A DNA stretch of 64,000 nt, taken from positions 78,883-142,882 of the forward strand of contig NZ_MBTG01000019.1 of the NCBI RefSeq assembly GCF_002027705.1, given 5' to 3'. Both the position numbers and the translations under genes were made by a program. Positions 34,462 to 41,388 of the stretch are shown here, piece by piece. Every line of letters begins with the position of its first letter. The first letter of the stretch is position 1. Source of the stretch: Paenibacillus ferrarius (lineage in GTDB: Bacteria; Bacillota; Bacilli; Paenibacillales; NBRC-103111). The notes beneath the pieces were generated by a model. It was given only the letters and a program-made list of their open reading frames with translations. It ran no database searches and was not told where the DNA came from.

Positions 34462-35034
34462 ATGCCCAAAGTGTCCAAAATTTCGATACCAGAAGTTAAG
34501 AAACATTTGAAAACATATAAAGCCGAAGAGCTAATCTCGATAATCATCGATTGTTACAAATCCAGTGACGATGTAAAAAAATATATTGATATGATGCTTG
34601 AGCCTGAAGGTACAGAGGATCAATTATTTGAGGAAGCAAAAAAGAAGGTTTTGCAGCAATTTTTTCCGGAACGCGGTTTAGCAAAGCTTAAACTGGCAGA
34701 TGCGAAGAAAGCTATTTCTGAATTCGGCAAGCTGAGTAATAATCCAGTGAGAACGTTAGAATTAATGATTTACTATGTGGAGTTAGGTGTAGAGTTTATA
34801 AATGTTTACGGATATTTTAGCGAGCCTTTTTATAATAGTATGGCGTCTATGTTTTACAATGTTATTAACAAAATAGAGGCTGATAGTGGCAGGGGGCTCT
34901 ATGATTTATTTCATGATGAGTTAGAGGCGATTGTTGGAGAATCGAAAAGAGTAGGTTGGGGATTATTTGAGCAGCTTTGCCAAATGTTTTGTGATCTAGC
35001 TAGAAACTATGAAGATGATGATGAGATAGAGTGA
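34462..35034 (+). CDS. DUF6155 family protein
   Basis: 190 residues. SIPEVKKHLKTYKAEELISI, then IIDCYKSSDDVKKYIDMMLE and later LMIYYVELGVEFINVYGYFS, is the DUF6155 helical pattern. The function is unknown. It follows the helicase by 35 bases with a modest AAAGG site and shares the terminator at 35058, so it belongs to the same operon and may be an accessory part of the conflict system (inference). Confidence 0.75.
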   Translation: MPKVSKISIPEVKKHLKTYKAEELISIIIDCYKSSDDVKKYIDMMLEPEGTEDQLFEEAKKKVLQQFFPERGLAKLKLADAKKAISEFGKLSNNPVRTLELMIYYVELGVEFINVYGYFSEPFYNSMASMFYNVINKIEADSGRGLYDLFHDELEAIVGESKRVGWGLFEQLCQMFCDLARNYEDDDEIE

Positions 35035-35057
35035 GGGCCTGCACTGAATTTAACAAA

Positions 35058-35104
35058 TAAACGCCTCCATCCACTTGAGTAGTGGCTTTGGAGGCGTTTT
35101 TGCT
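35058..35104 (+). terminator. Terminator of the primase-helicase operon
   Basis: AAACGCCTCC-CCACT and AGTGG-GGAGGCGTTTTT, a two-part stem with a T run. Confidence 0.88.
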
Positions 35105-35184
35105 TGTACTCTGGGCATCGTTTATACACGGTTCCCCCATGTGGGTGGGCTTGGCCGACATAAGTTTGGTACTAGCTGGCAGTT

Positions 35185-35402
35185 TGCCTAAGTGTCAGAA
35201 CAAGCATATGTCACAAATTCCTGCAAATGTGCATCCTTTTCGTCGTGGGAGTAGGCAAAATGGTAGAAAGCCTGCAAATATGCATCCTTTAGAGACTTTT
35301 TCTCCAATCCAGGACTGAAAAGCCTAAAAAGCCTGCATAATCGCAGGCTTTCCCATGTTTTCTCCCGATTTGATCGAAAATGCCTGCACTTATGCAGGCT
35401 TT
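35185..35402. repeat. Array of CCTGCA-type palindromes (locus 2)
   Basis: Units: CCTGCAAATGTGCATCC at 35220, GCCTGCAAATATGCATCC at 35270, GCCTGCATAATCGCAGGC at 35331 and TGCCTGCACTTATGCAGGCT at 35381; a degenerate unit (GCCTAAGTGTCAG) lies near 35186. Steps are about 50, 61 and 51 bases, matching locus 1 at 22173-22354. Between the units the two loci do not look alike. Loop bases vary while arms are kept. Confidence 0.75.
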
Positions 35403-35560
35403 CTCGATCAAATCAGTGCCCATCACCTTATCAGATGATGCATTCACTAACTATGGCTCAGCCGCTTGCACGCAATAGCAGTGCTGGAATCAAGTTTCGC
35501 AAAGTAGGAATACTTGTCTCATAACGCACATATTCATAATCAAAAGCATACAGGTCAGGC

Positions 35561-35616
35561 AAGGTGCCCCAGGTCCAGGAACGTCAAACGGTTCTATGCA
35601 CCTTGGCACCTTTTTG
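35561..35616 (+). promoter_or_regulatory. Putative attenuator in the leader of the ethanolamine operon
   Basis: AAGGTGCC (35561-35568) can pair with GCACCTT at 35598-35604 or with GGCACCTT at 35605-35612, the latter directly followed by TTTTT. The two pairings exclude each other, so one acts as a terminator and the other may let transcription pass. An inner GAAC/GGTTC hairpin is also present. Known eut operons of Firmicutes are controlled by EutV (ANTAR) antitermination, but the typical paired hexaloop hairpins were not recognised here. Confidence 0.6.
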
Positions 35617-35645
35617 AGTTTATTCACGGTGAAGAGGTGAAGGGA

Positions 35646-36302
35646 GTGAACCAACATCCGATCAGGGCTATTCCGCTCGCCATCAGGATCATATCCAACG
35701 TCGATGCAGGCTTAGCGCAGCAGCTCGATTTGAAGCCAGGCATTCGCAGCCTGGGTCTACTAACGTCCAGCATCGACGACGTCGGCTACACGGCTATCGA
35801 TGAAGCGACGAAGCACGCAGCCGTTGAAGTCGTGTATGCCCGTTCCTTCTATGCGGGATCGGGACATGCCTCCGGACCGCTGTCCGGCGAATTTATTGGC
35901 ATTCTTGGCGGCGCCTCGCCTGCTGAAGTGAGAAGCGGGCTGGATGCCGCTAGGCAGGTGATGGAGACGGGAGCTTGTTTTTACGCTCTTAATGACGAAG
36001 GAACCCACGCATACTATGCGCATGTGGTTTCCAGAACGGGTTCTTACCTTTCTGCATTGGCGGAAATTGCAGAAGGAGAGCCTCTAGCTTACCTCATTGC
36101 TCCGCCATTGGAAGCTGTTTACGGACTAGACGCCGCACTGAAGGCTGCGGATGTGCGAATGTGCAAGTTCTATGGGCCTCCGACGGAGACGAATTTTGCG
36201 GGTGGATTGCTGACAGGCAGTCAATCTGCTTGTCAGGCAGCAGCGGAGGCGTTTGCAGACGCTGTCAAAGGCATAGCTCTTGATCCGAAGAAAATAGGTT
36301 GA
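35646..36302 (+). CDS. eutL: EutL, trimeric microcompartment shell protein
   Basis: 218 residues from GTG 35646 behind AAGAGGTG. Tandem permuted BMC domains: LAIRIISNVDAGLAQQLDLK, SLGLLTSSIDDVGYTAIDEA, VYARSFYAGSGHASGPLSGE, then a second half with YYAHVVSRTGSYLSALAEI and CKFYGPPTETNFAGGLLTGS. This is the EutL pattern. It forms gated pseudohexameric tiles of the shell. It is the first gene of the eut operon, 30 bases after the putative attenuator. Confidence 0.95.
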   Translation: MNQHPIRAIPLAIRIISNVDAGLAQQLDLKPGIRSLGLLTSSIDDVGYTAIDEATKHAAVEVVYARSFYAGSGHASGPLSGEFIGILGGASPAEVRSGLDAARQVMETGACFYALNDEGTHAYYAHVVSRTGSYLSALAEIAEGEPLAYLIAPPLEAVYGLDAALKAADVRMCKFYGPPTETNFAGGLLTGSQSACQAAAEAFADAVKGIALDPKKIG

Positions 36303-36324
36303 AATAGAGAAGCGGGTGATTCCC

Positions 36325-36870
36325 ATGAATGAAAAGCTAATGTCTCTAGGCATGATTGAAACTTATGGTCTGCCTGCTTTGATAGCAGCAGCAGATGCTG
36401 CTGCGAAGACGGCGGATGTGAAGGTAACGACGTATGAGAAAGTGGATGCCGGCATCGTAACGATTTATATTTTGGGCGATGTTGCAGCAGTCAAAGCCGC
36501 CGTAGATGCAGGGGCTGCTGAAGCGAAGCGAGTGGGCAAGCTGTTGTCCACACATGTAATTCCAAGGCCAGATCCTTCGGTACATGCGTTGATTCAAGAG
36601 GCTTGGGCAAACAATCAGCCAAAAGCCTCGCAGCAGCAGAAGAAGGAATCTGAATCTGAATCTGAATCTGAATCTGAATCTGCTGTCTCCCCATCGCCCG
36701 CAAAGACACCGCCAAGCTGGAGCAAAATGACCGTCGCTCAGCTTAGAGAGCTTGCACAGATTACCCCCCAATTCCCCATTACTGGCCGGGATATTCAATT
36801 GGTGAGTAAAGCTGAGCTGGTGAGGCTGTTCACGGAGCGGGATGCTGAAGGAGGAGATCCTGCGACATGA
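36325..36870 (+). CDS. EutK-like BMC shell protein with C-terminal nucleic-acid-binding-like domain
   Basis: 181 residues from ATG 36325. A BMC-H domain (about 1-95, MIETYGLPALIAAADAAAKT to HVIPRPDPSVHAL) is followed by a Gln/Lys and Ser-Glu repeat linker. A 40-residue end (SWSKMTVAQLRELAQITPQF, later QLVSKAELVRLF) resembles SAP/Rho-N helical modules. E. coli EutK likewise ends in a helical nucleic-acid-binding-like domain, of another type. The Ser-Glu linker is coded by six GAATCT repeats. The stop overlaps the eutE start (ATGA). Confidence 0.82.
   Translation: MNEKLMSLGMIETYGLPALIAAADAAAKTADVKVTTYEKVDAGIVTIYILGDVAAVKAAVDAGAAEAKRVGKLLSTHVIPRPDPSVHALIQEAWANNQPKASQQQKKESESESESESESAVSPSPAKTPPSWSKMTVAQLRELAQITPQFPITGRDIQLVSKAELVRLFTERDAEGGDPAT
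36646..36681 (+). repeat. GAATCT x6 hexanucleotide repeat
   Basis: Six exact copies code for the Ser-Glu repeats in the EutK-like linker. Copy number changes would alter linker length by two residues without shifting the frame. Confidence 0.95.
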
Positions 36871-38354
36871 AGCTGGATAGCGATTTGCAAGCAATTCAGG
36901 AGGTCCGACATTTCCTCCAAGAGGCGAAGGCGGCACAGAAACAGCTGGAGCAAATGACGCAATCGCAGATTGACGCCATTGTAGCTGCCATGGCGCAAGC
37001 GGTGGAATCGGAGGCAGAACGGCTGGCCATCCTGGCTGTAGAAGAGACAGGCTTCGGCAACGCCGCTGATAAAAAGGCCAAAAATCTCTTCGTCGCGCGA
37101 GACGTCTATGCCGCCATCAAGGACATGCAAACGGTCGGGATTATTCGCAAAGATGAAGTGAATCAGGTGTGGGAAATCGCTCAACCCGTTGGCATTGTGG
37201 CTGCTATCATTCCTTCGACAAACCCGACATCGACGGTCATCTTTAAATGTATGATCTCACTCAAATCAAGAAATGCGATCGTGATTAGTCCGCATCCATC
37301 GGCGCTGCGCTGTTCGCAGGAAGCGGCAGCCGTCATGCGGGAGGCAGCGGAGAAAGCGGGAGCCCCGCAAGGGCTGATTCATTGCTTATCGCATCCATCC
37401 ATTGAAGCCAGCGGGGAACTGATGAAGCATAAGCTGACGGATCTCATCTTGGCCACAGGTGGAACGGCCATGGTGAAGGCTGCTTACAGCTCAGGCAAGC
37501 CCGCATACGGTGTTGGACCAGGCAATGTGCCGGTTTATATCCATCGGAGCGCGAATATCAGCCGCGCTGTGGGCCATATTTTGCAAAGCAAAACGTTCGA
37601 TTACGGAACGATTTGTGCGTCGGAGCAGGCGCTCGTCGTCGACGAAGCGGTGAAGGCGGAACTGGTCGCGGAGTTGAAGCGGCAAGGTGCTTACTTTTTG
37701 AACGCGGAGGAGAAAGAGAAGGTTGGCTCGATCCTCACCGCCGGGAAAGGAATGAACCCGCAGGTGGTTGGACGTTCTCCGCAGGTGATTGCGGGCAAGG
37801 CAGGCATAACTGTGCCGGAGACGGCTAAGGTGCTGATCGCAGAGGAAGCGGAAGTCGGACATGAGCATCCTTTTGCTAGGGAGAAACTAAGTCCTGTCCT
37901 CGCTTTATATACGGTTAAGGACTGGCAAGAGGGATGCGATCGCTGCATGGAGCTGTTGGAACTTGGCGGACTTGGACATACGCTTGGCATACATGGCGAG
38001 GATTTGTCGATTATTGAGGCGTTTGGTCTGGAGAAACCGGCATCGCGCATTATCGTCAACACGGGTACAACGTTTGGAGGCATTGGCGCAACAACAGGAA
38101 TCATGCCGTCGATGACACTTGGCTGCGGTGCTTATGGCAACAACATCACGTCGGACAATATCGGTCCCCAGCATTTGATGAACATCAAGCGGGTTGCTTT
38201 TGGCATCAAGGAGATGCAGACAGAGCCTGATGAGAATCGAGTTATTGCACAAGTGGCAGATAGTTTGGAAAGCTCTCATCAGCTTAGCATTACACGCGAT
38301 GAGGTTGCGCAGATCATAAGAAACGTGCTTGCTGAGATGCAAGTGATTACATAA
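36867..38354 (+). CDS. eutE: EutE/PduP-type CoA-acylating aldehyde dehydrogenase
   Basis: 495 residues. The N-terminal 20-odd residues form an amphipathic helix (LQAIQEVRHFLQEAKAAQKQ), the type of signal that targets enzymes into the shell. The dehydrogenase body holds IIPSTNPTSTVIFK, GPGNVPVYI and the catalytic Cys in GTICASEQALVVDE. It converts acetaldehyde, CoA and NAD to acetyl-CoA inside the compartment. It overlaps the upstream gene by four bases. Confidence 0.95.
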   Translation: MKLDSDLQAIQEVRHFLQEAKAAQKQLEQMTQSQIDAIVAAMAQAVESEAERLAILAVEETGFGNAADKKAKNLFVARDVYAAIKDMQTVGIIRKDEVNQVWEIAQPVGIVAAIIPSTNPTSTVIFKCMISLKSRNAIVISPHPSALRCSQEAAAVMREAAEKAGAPQGLIHCLSHPSIEASGELMKHKLTDLILATGGTAMVKAAYSSGKPAYGVGPGNVPVYIHRSANISRAVGHILQSKTFDYGTICASEQALVVDEAVKAELVAELKRQGAYFLNAEEKEKVGSILTAGKGMNPQVVGRSPQVIAGKAGITVPETAKVLIAEEAEVGHEHPFAREKLSPVLALYTVKDWQEGCDRCMELLELGGLGHTLGIHGEDLSIIEAFGLEKPASRIIVNTGTTFGGIGATTGIMPSMTLGCGAYGNNITSDNIGPQHLMNIKRVAFGIKEMQTEPDENRVIAQVADSLESSHQLSITRDEVAQIIRNVLAEMQVIT

Positions 38355-38372
38355 TCCGAGGAGGAATGTCCA

Positions 38373-38660
38373 ATGGCCGGAGAAATGGCAGCATTAGGTT
38401 TAGTAGAAACCAAGGGGCTTGTAGGTTCAATTGAAGCAGCAGACGCTATGGTAAAGGCAGCAAATGTGAGATTGGTTGGCAAAGTGCATGTGGGCGGAGG
38501 CTTGGTAACGGTTATGGTTCGAGGCGATGTAGGCGCTGTTAAGGCGGCTACGGATGCGGGCGCTGCTGCTGCGGAAAAGGTGGGAGAGCTGGTTTCTGTT
38601 CATGTCATTCCTCGCCCGCATTCAGATATTGAGTTCATTCTTCCTAAGCTTGAAGGATAA
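38373..38660 (+). CDS. eutM: EutM/PduA-type hexameric BMC-H shell protein
   Basis: 95 residues with GAGGAGG upstream. ALGLVETKGLVGSIEAADAM, VKAANVRLVGKVHVGGGLVT, VMVRGDVGAVKAATDAGAAA and HVIPRPHSDIEFILP are the canonical BMC-H sequence. The pore loop reads VGGG. It forms the main hexameric facets of the shell. It lies 18 bases after eutE. Confidence 0.95.
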   Translation: MAGEMAALGLVETKGLVGSIEAADAMVKAANVRLVGKVHVGGGLVTVMVRGDVGAVKAATDAGAAAAEKVGELVSVHVIPRPHSDIEFILPKLEG

Positions 38661-38668
38661 GCACGTCT

Positions 38669-39466
38669 ATGGCGCTTATTACGGAAACGCAGCTGCGCAC
38701 TCAGCTGGTGAAAGGCTTGCCGAATCCTTTTCCGGTCAAAGAAGAGGATAAGCTGACGCCGGCAGCCGCTGATTTTCTCAAAGATCGAGGGATCGCAGTG
38801 GTACGGATTGCATCTGCATCCTCAGCGGATACCATCATTCTGCCCGTAAACCACATGACAGAGCGCAAGCTCATCCCAGTCGGCGTGTCCAATCGGCACG
38901 TTCATCTGTCTCCTGAGCATATCAACTCTTTGTTCGGCAACGGTTACACGTTAACGCCACTTCGCGAGTTGTCTCAAAAGGGTCAGTTTGCTGCGCGCGA
39001 AACCCTGACGCTACTGGGTCCCAGAGGCATCCTCCAGCATGTAAGGATTCTAGGACCACCCCGTGGGGCGTCCCAAGTTGAAATCTCGCGAACCGATGGA
39101 TATGCGCTGGGCGTTCACCCTCCGGTGCGATTATCTGGCGATGTGCAAGGCACACCTGGGATTACACTCATAGGAGCAAGTGGAGCGGTCGTTTTGCAGG
39201 AGGGGTTGATTCTTGCCAAAAACCATGTGCATATGTCTCCGGCAGATGCTCAGGCTTTGGAAGTCACCCAAGGAGATCGTCTTATTGTCCAAACGCTGGG
39301 GGAACGGCCGCTCCTTTTTGCCGATACGATTGTCCGGGTTAGCGAGCAGTTTTCGCTGGATTTTCATATCGATGTGGATGAAGCCAATGCGGCCTTTTTG
39401 AATACGGGAGATCAGGTTCAGCTTATCGGTAGAAACGGTACGATCGCGAGTGCCGAAAGGGGGTAG
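38669..39466 (+). CDS. pduL: PduL-type phosphotransacylase
   Basis: 265 residues, with extra N-terminal 70 residues whose first 20 (MALITETQLRTQLVKGLPNP) may be an encapsulation peptide. The two PduL beta-barrel halves have the metal motifs GVSNRHVHLS and KNHVHMSPADA, plus GARGVLQHVRILGPPR-like text. It makes acetyl-phosphate from acetyl-CoA and frees CoA inside the compartment, here in place of EutD. It starts eight bases after eutM. Confidence 0.92.
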   Translation: MALITETQLRTQLVKGLPNPFPVKEEDKLTPAAADFLKDRGIAVVRIASASSADTIILPVNHMTERKLIPVGVSNRHVHLSPEHINSLFGNGYTLTPLRELSQKGQFAARETLTLLGPRGILQHVRILGPPRGASQVEISRTDGYALGVHPPVRLSGDVQGTPGITLIGASGAVVLQEGLILAKNHVHMSPADAQALEVTQGDRLIVQTLGERPLLFADTIVRVSEQFSLDFHIDVDEANAAFLNTGDQVQLIGRNGTIASAERG

Positions 39467-39472
39467 CTCTTG

Positions 39473-40294
39473 ATGGAGATCAAGCAAATGGTCGAATCGA
39501 TTGTGCGGGAGCTTTTGATTTCCTTGGAGCCGCAGTCGGTCAAACGGCCAAAGGTGCTTTACATTTTCTATGACAGTACGGCTCATGAGGCTTATACGGA
39601 TCATTTTATATGGTTAACTAATCACCATGTTAATTATGACCGCTTGTGCTTGGATGGCGAAGCTTCCTCATGGCTCGGGAAACATCAGATTGAATGCGGC
39701 GGCTACGGCAAAACGATTGCCTCTGACGAGTTCGCGCCATCCCCGCTCGAGGTGCCTCTTGACTATGAGGGGATCGTGATCCCGGAAATTGATCTTGATA
39801 ATGCGGCACGCGCTGCTCTAGGGATGAAAGGAACGATCATTTCTGAAATCATTTTCTCCACATTGGTTCAAAATAAATTTGTTCTCATCGGCGACGATAT
39901 CTCTGGACTGAAGCGAGCTGACCGTCGAACGCTCCGAACGCTGACACTGCCTAAGGCTTATGTGAATCTTTTTGATTATTACAAAATGGAACTGCAAATG
40001 TACGGCGTGGAATTCGGCCCATTGAAGCAGCTGGCGGAGATGGCCGTGAATAAAATTCAACCCGGTCCAGAAGTCCCTAATACAGCTATCAACATAGAAA
40101 CAGAAGAGCGGATAGAAACGAATAATTCTATGGTTTACGAAGGAAGGCTGATCTCAGCAGATTGGGTGGAGCGGGAATTCAAGAGCAAACCTTTTGGCTC
40201 CCTGCGTGTTGGCAAACGAACGATTATTTCTTCACTAGCCCAAGATATGCTGAAGGATAAAGGGATCACGATCGACTATGCGGCTGGAAGGTGA
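39473..40294 (+). CDS. Microcompartment-linked protein with flavoprotein-like fold, function unknown
   Basis: 273 residues from ATG 39473, eight bases after AAAGGGGG. A short N-terminal helix (MEIKQMVESIVRELLISLEP) is targeting-peptide-like. The Rossmann-type region (VLYIFYDSTAHEAYTDHFIW, YEGIVIPEIDLDNAARAALG, IISEIIFSTLVQNKFVLIGD) resembles flavoprotein (PPCDC-like) folds. The C-terminus (MVYEGRLISADWVEREFK, VGKRTIISSLAQDML) looks like a small added domain. Such genes are found in clostridial eut/pdu loci. A flavin-using redox or scaffold role is possible but not shown. Confidence 0.6.
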   Translation: MEIKQMVESIVRELLISLEPQSVKRPKVLYIFYDSTAHEAYTDHFIWLTNHHVNYDRLCLDGEASSWLGKHQIECGGYGKTIASDEFAPSPLEVPLDYEGIVIPEIDLDNAARAALGMKGTIISEIIFSTLVQNKFVLIGDDISGLKRADRRTLRTLTLPKAYVNLFDYYKMELQMYGVEFGPLKQLAEMAVNKIQPGPEVPNTAINIETEERIETNNSMVYEGRLISADWVEREFKSKPFGSLRVGKRTIISSLAQDMLKDKGITIDYAAGR

Positions 40295-40300
40295 GTTCCT

Positions 40301-40609
40301 ATGTTTTTGGGGAAAGTAATCGGCAGTGTCTGGGCTACGCAAAAAGAAGTGGGCATGGACAATTTGAAATTATTGGTGATCCAGCCGATGGACTTCAGAG
40401 ACAGCGAAGCGGGTACTCCGATCATTGCCGCAGACCGCATTGGCGCCGGTGTCGGGGAGAACGTGATCGTTTCCAGAGGCAGTCCGGCGCGAACCTTGTT
40501 CACGGATACAAGGGTGCCGATCGATGCGATGATCGTAGGCATTGTAGATAGCTATGAGGTCGCTCAAGAAACCGAGGCGAATATATGGAAGAGCAGAAAC
40601 AGCGAGTGA
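40301..40609 (+). CDS. eutN: EutN/CcmL-type pentameric vertex protein
   Basis: 102 residues. MFLGKVIGSVWATQKEVGMD, LLVIQPMDF, IAADRIGAGVGENVIVSRGS and PIDAMIVGIVD are the EutN signature. It forms pentamers that cap shell vertices. The end overlaps the eutS start by 25 bases, a sign of translational coupling. Confidence 0.95.
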   Translation: MFLGKVIGSVWATQKEVGMDNLKLLVIQPMDFRDSEAGTPIIAADRIGAGVGENVIVSRGSPARTLFTDTRVPIDAMIVGIVDSYEVAQETEANIWKSRNSE

Positions 40610-40926
40610 TTCAGGAATATGTGCCTGGCAAGCAGCTGACGCTGGCTCATGTGATTGCCAATCCCGATCCGGTATTGTATACGAAGCTGGGCATTGAAGA
40701 GCGGAATGCCATCGGCATCTTAACGCTCACCCCCACAGAAACCGCGATAATTGCCGCCGATATTGCGACCAAAGCGGCCAACGTGGGTATCGGTTATTTG
40801 GACAGATTCACCGGCTCGCTCGTGCTCACGGGGGAAGTGGCCGCAGTCGAGATGGCGATTGAGGCAGTGAATGTTTTTTTGCTGGATAAGTTGAAATTCA
40901 CAACGGCACCTATCACGAGGTCTTGA
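40585..40926 (+). CDS. eutS: EutS/PduU-type circularly permuted BMC-H shell protein
   Basis: 113 residues. RVIQEYVPGKQLTLAHVIAN, then AIGILTLTPTETAIIAADIA and GYLDRFTGSLVLTGEVAAVE, is the EutS/PduU pattern with the N-terminal strand that builds a barrel over the hexamer pore. It overlaps eutN and precedes eutP by four bases. Confidence 0.93.
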   Translation: MEEQKQRVIQEYVPGKQLTLAHVIANPDPVLYTKLGIEERNAIGILTLTPTETAIIAADIATKAANVGIGYLDRFTGSLVLTGEVAAVEMAIEAVNVFLLDKLKFTTAPITRS

Positions 40927-40930
40927 TTTT

Positions 40931-41380
40931 ATGAAAAAAGTGATGATCATCGGCGCGGTTGGAGCTGGCAAATCAACGCTTATCAAAGCTTTGTTCGGGG
41001 AGACGGACCCGGCCATCAAAACCCAAAGTCTCCTATACAGGGACTGGGTGATTGATACTCCGGGTGAATACAGTGAGAATCCGATGTATTATCGCTCGCT
41101 AATGGCGACCTCGCATGAGACTGCGGCTGTTTTGCTTGTTCAGGATGCCACGCGCAGCAGGAATTACTTTCCTCCGGGTTTTGAACAAGGGTTTCCTGTG
41201 CAAACCGTAGGAGCTGTGACCAAAATCGATCATCCGAAGGCTGATATAGACCAAGCCATCAGGCTTCTGAGGCAGTCGCTGCCGGAAGGGGAGATCTTTG
41301 TGACATCAGCGGAATCGGGGGAAGGGATTCAGCGGCTGAAGGAACGACTTATGGCGATAGTCCATAAACAGGATGGGTGA
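40931..41380 (+). CDS. eutP: EutP/PduV-type small GTPase
   Basis: 149 residues. The P-loop is GAVGAGKST; DTPGEY is the switch II region; TKIDH replaces NKxD; TSAESGEG is the G5-like loop. Known members are linked to compartment positioning, and some show acetate kinase activity. The end meets the eutA reading frame. Confidence 0.9.
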   Translation: MKKVMIIGAVGAGKSTLIKALFGETDPAIKTQSLLYRDWVIDTPGEYSENPMYYRSLMATSHETAAVLLVQDATRSRNYFPPGFEQGFPVQTVGAVTKIDHPKADIDQAIRLLRQSLPEGEIFVTSAESGEGIQRLKERLMAIVHKQDG

Positions 41381-41388
41381 AGGGGAAG

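Noticed and set aside
35082..35318. 78-codon ORF on the + strand
   Set aside because: It begins inside a terminator stem and runs through the palindrome array; no ribosome site.
35400..35645. Cobalamin riboswitch upstream of the eut operon
   Set aside because: The B12-box core (GCCACTG-type) was not seen; only a terminator-like hairpin with alternative arms is supported.
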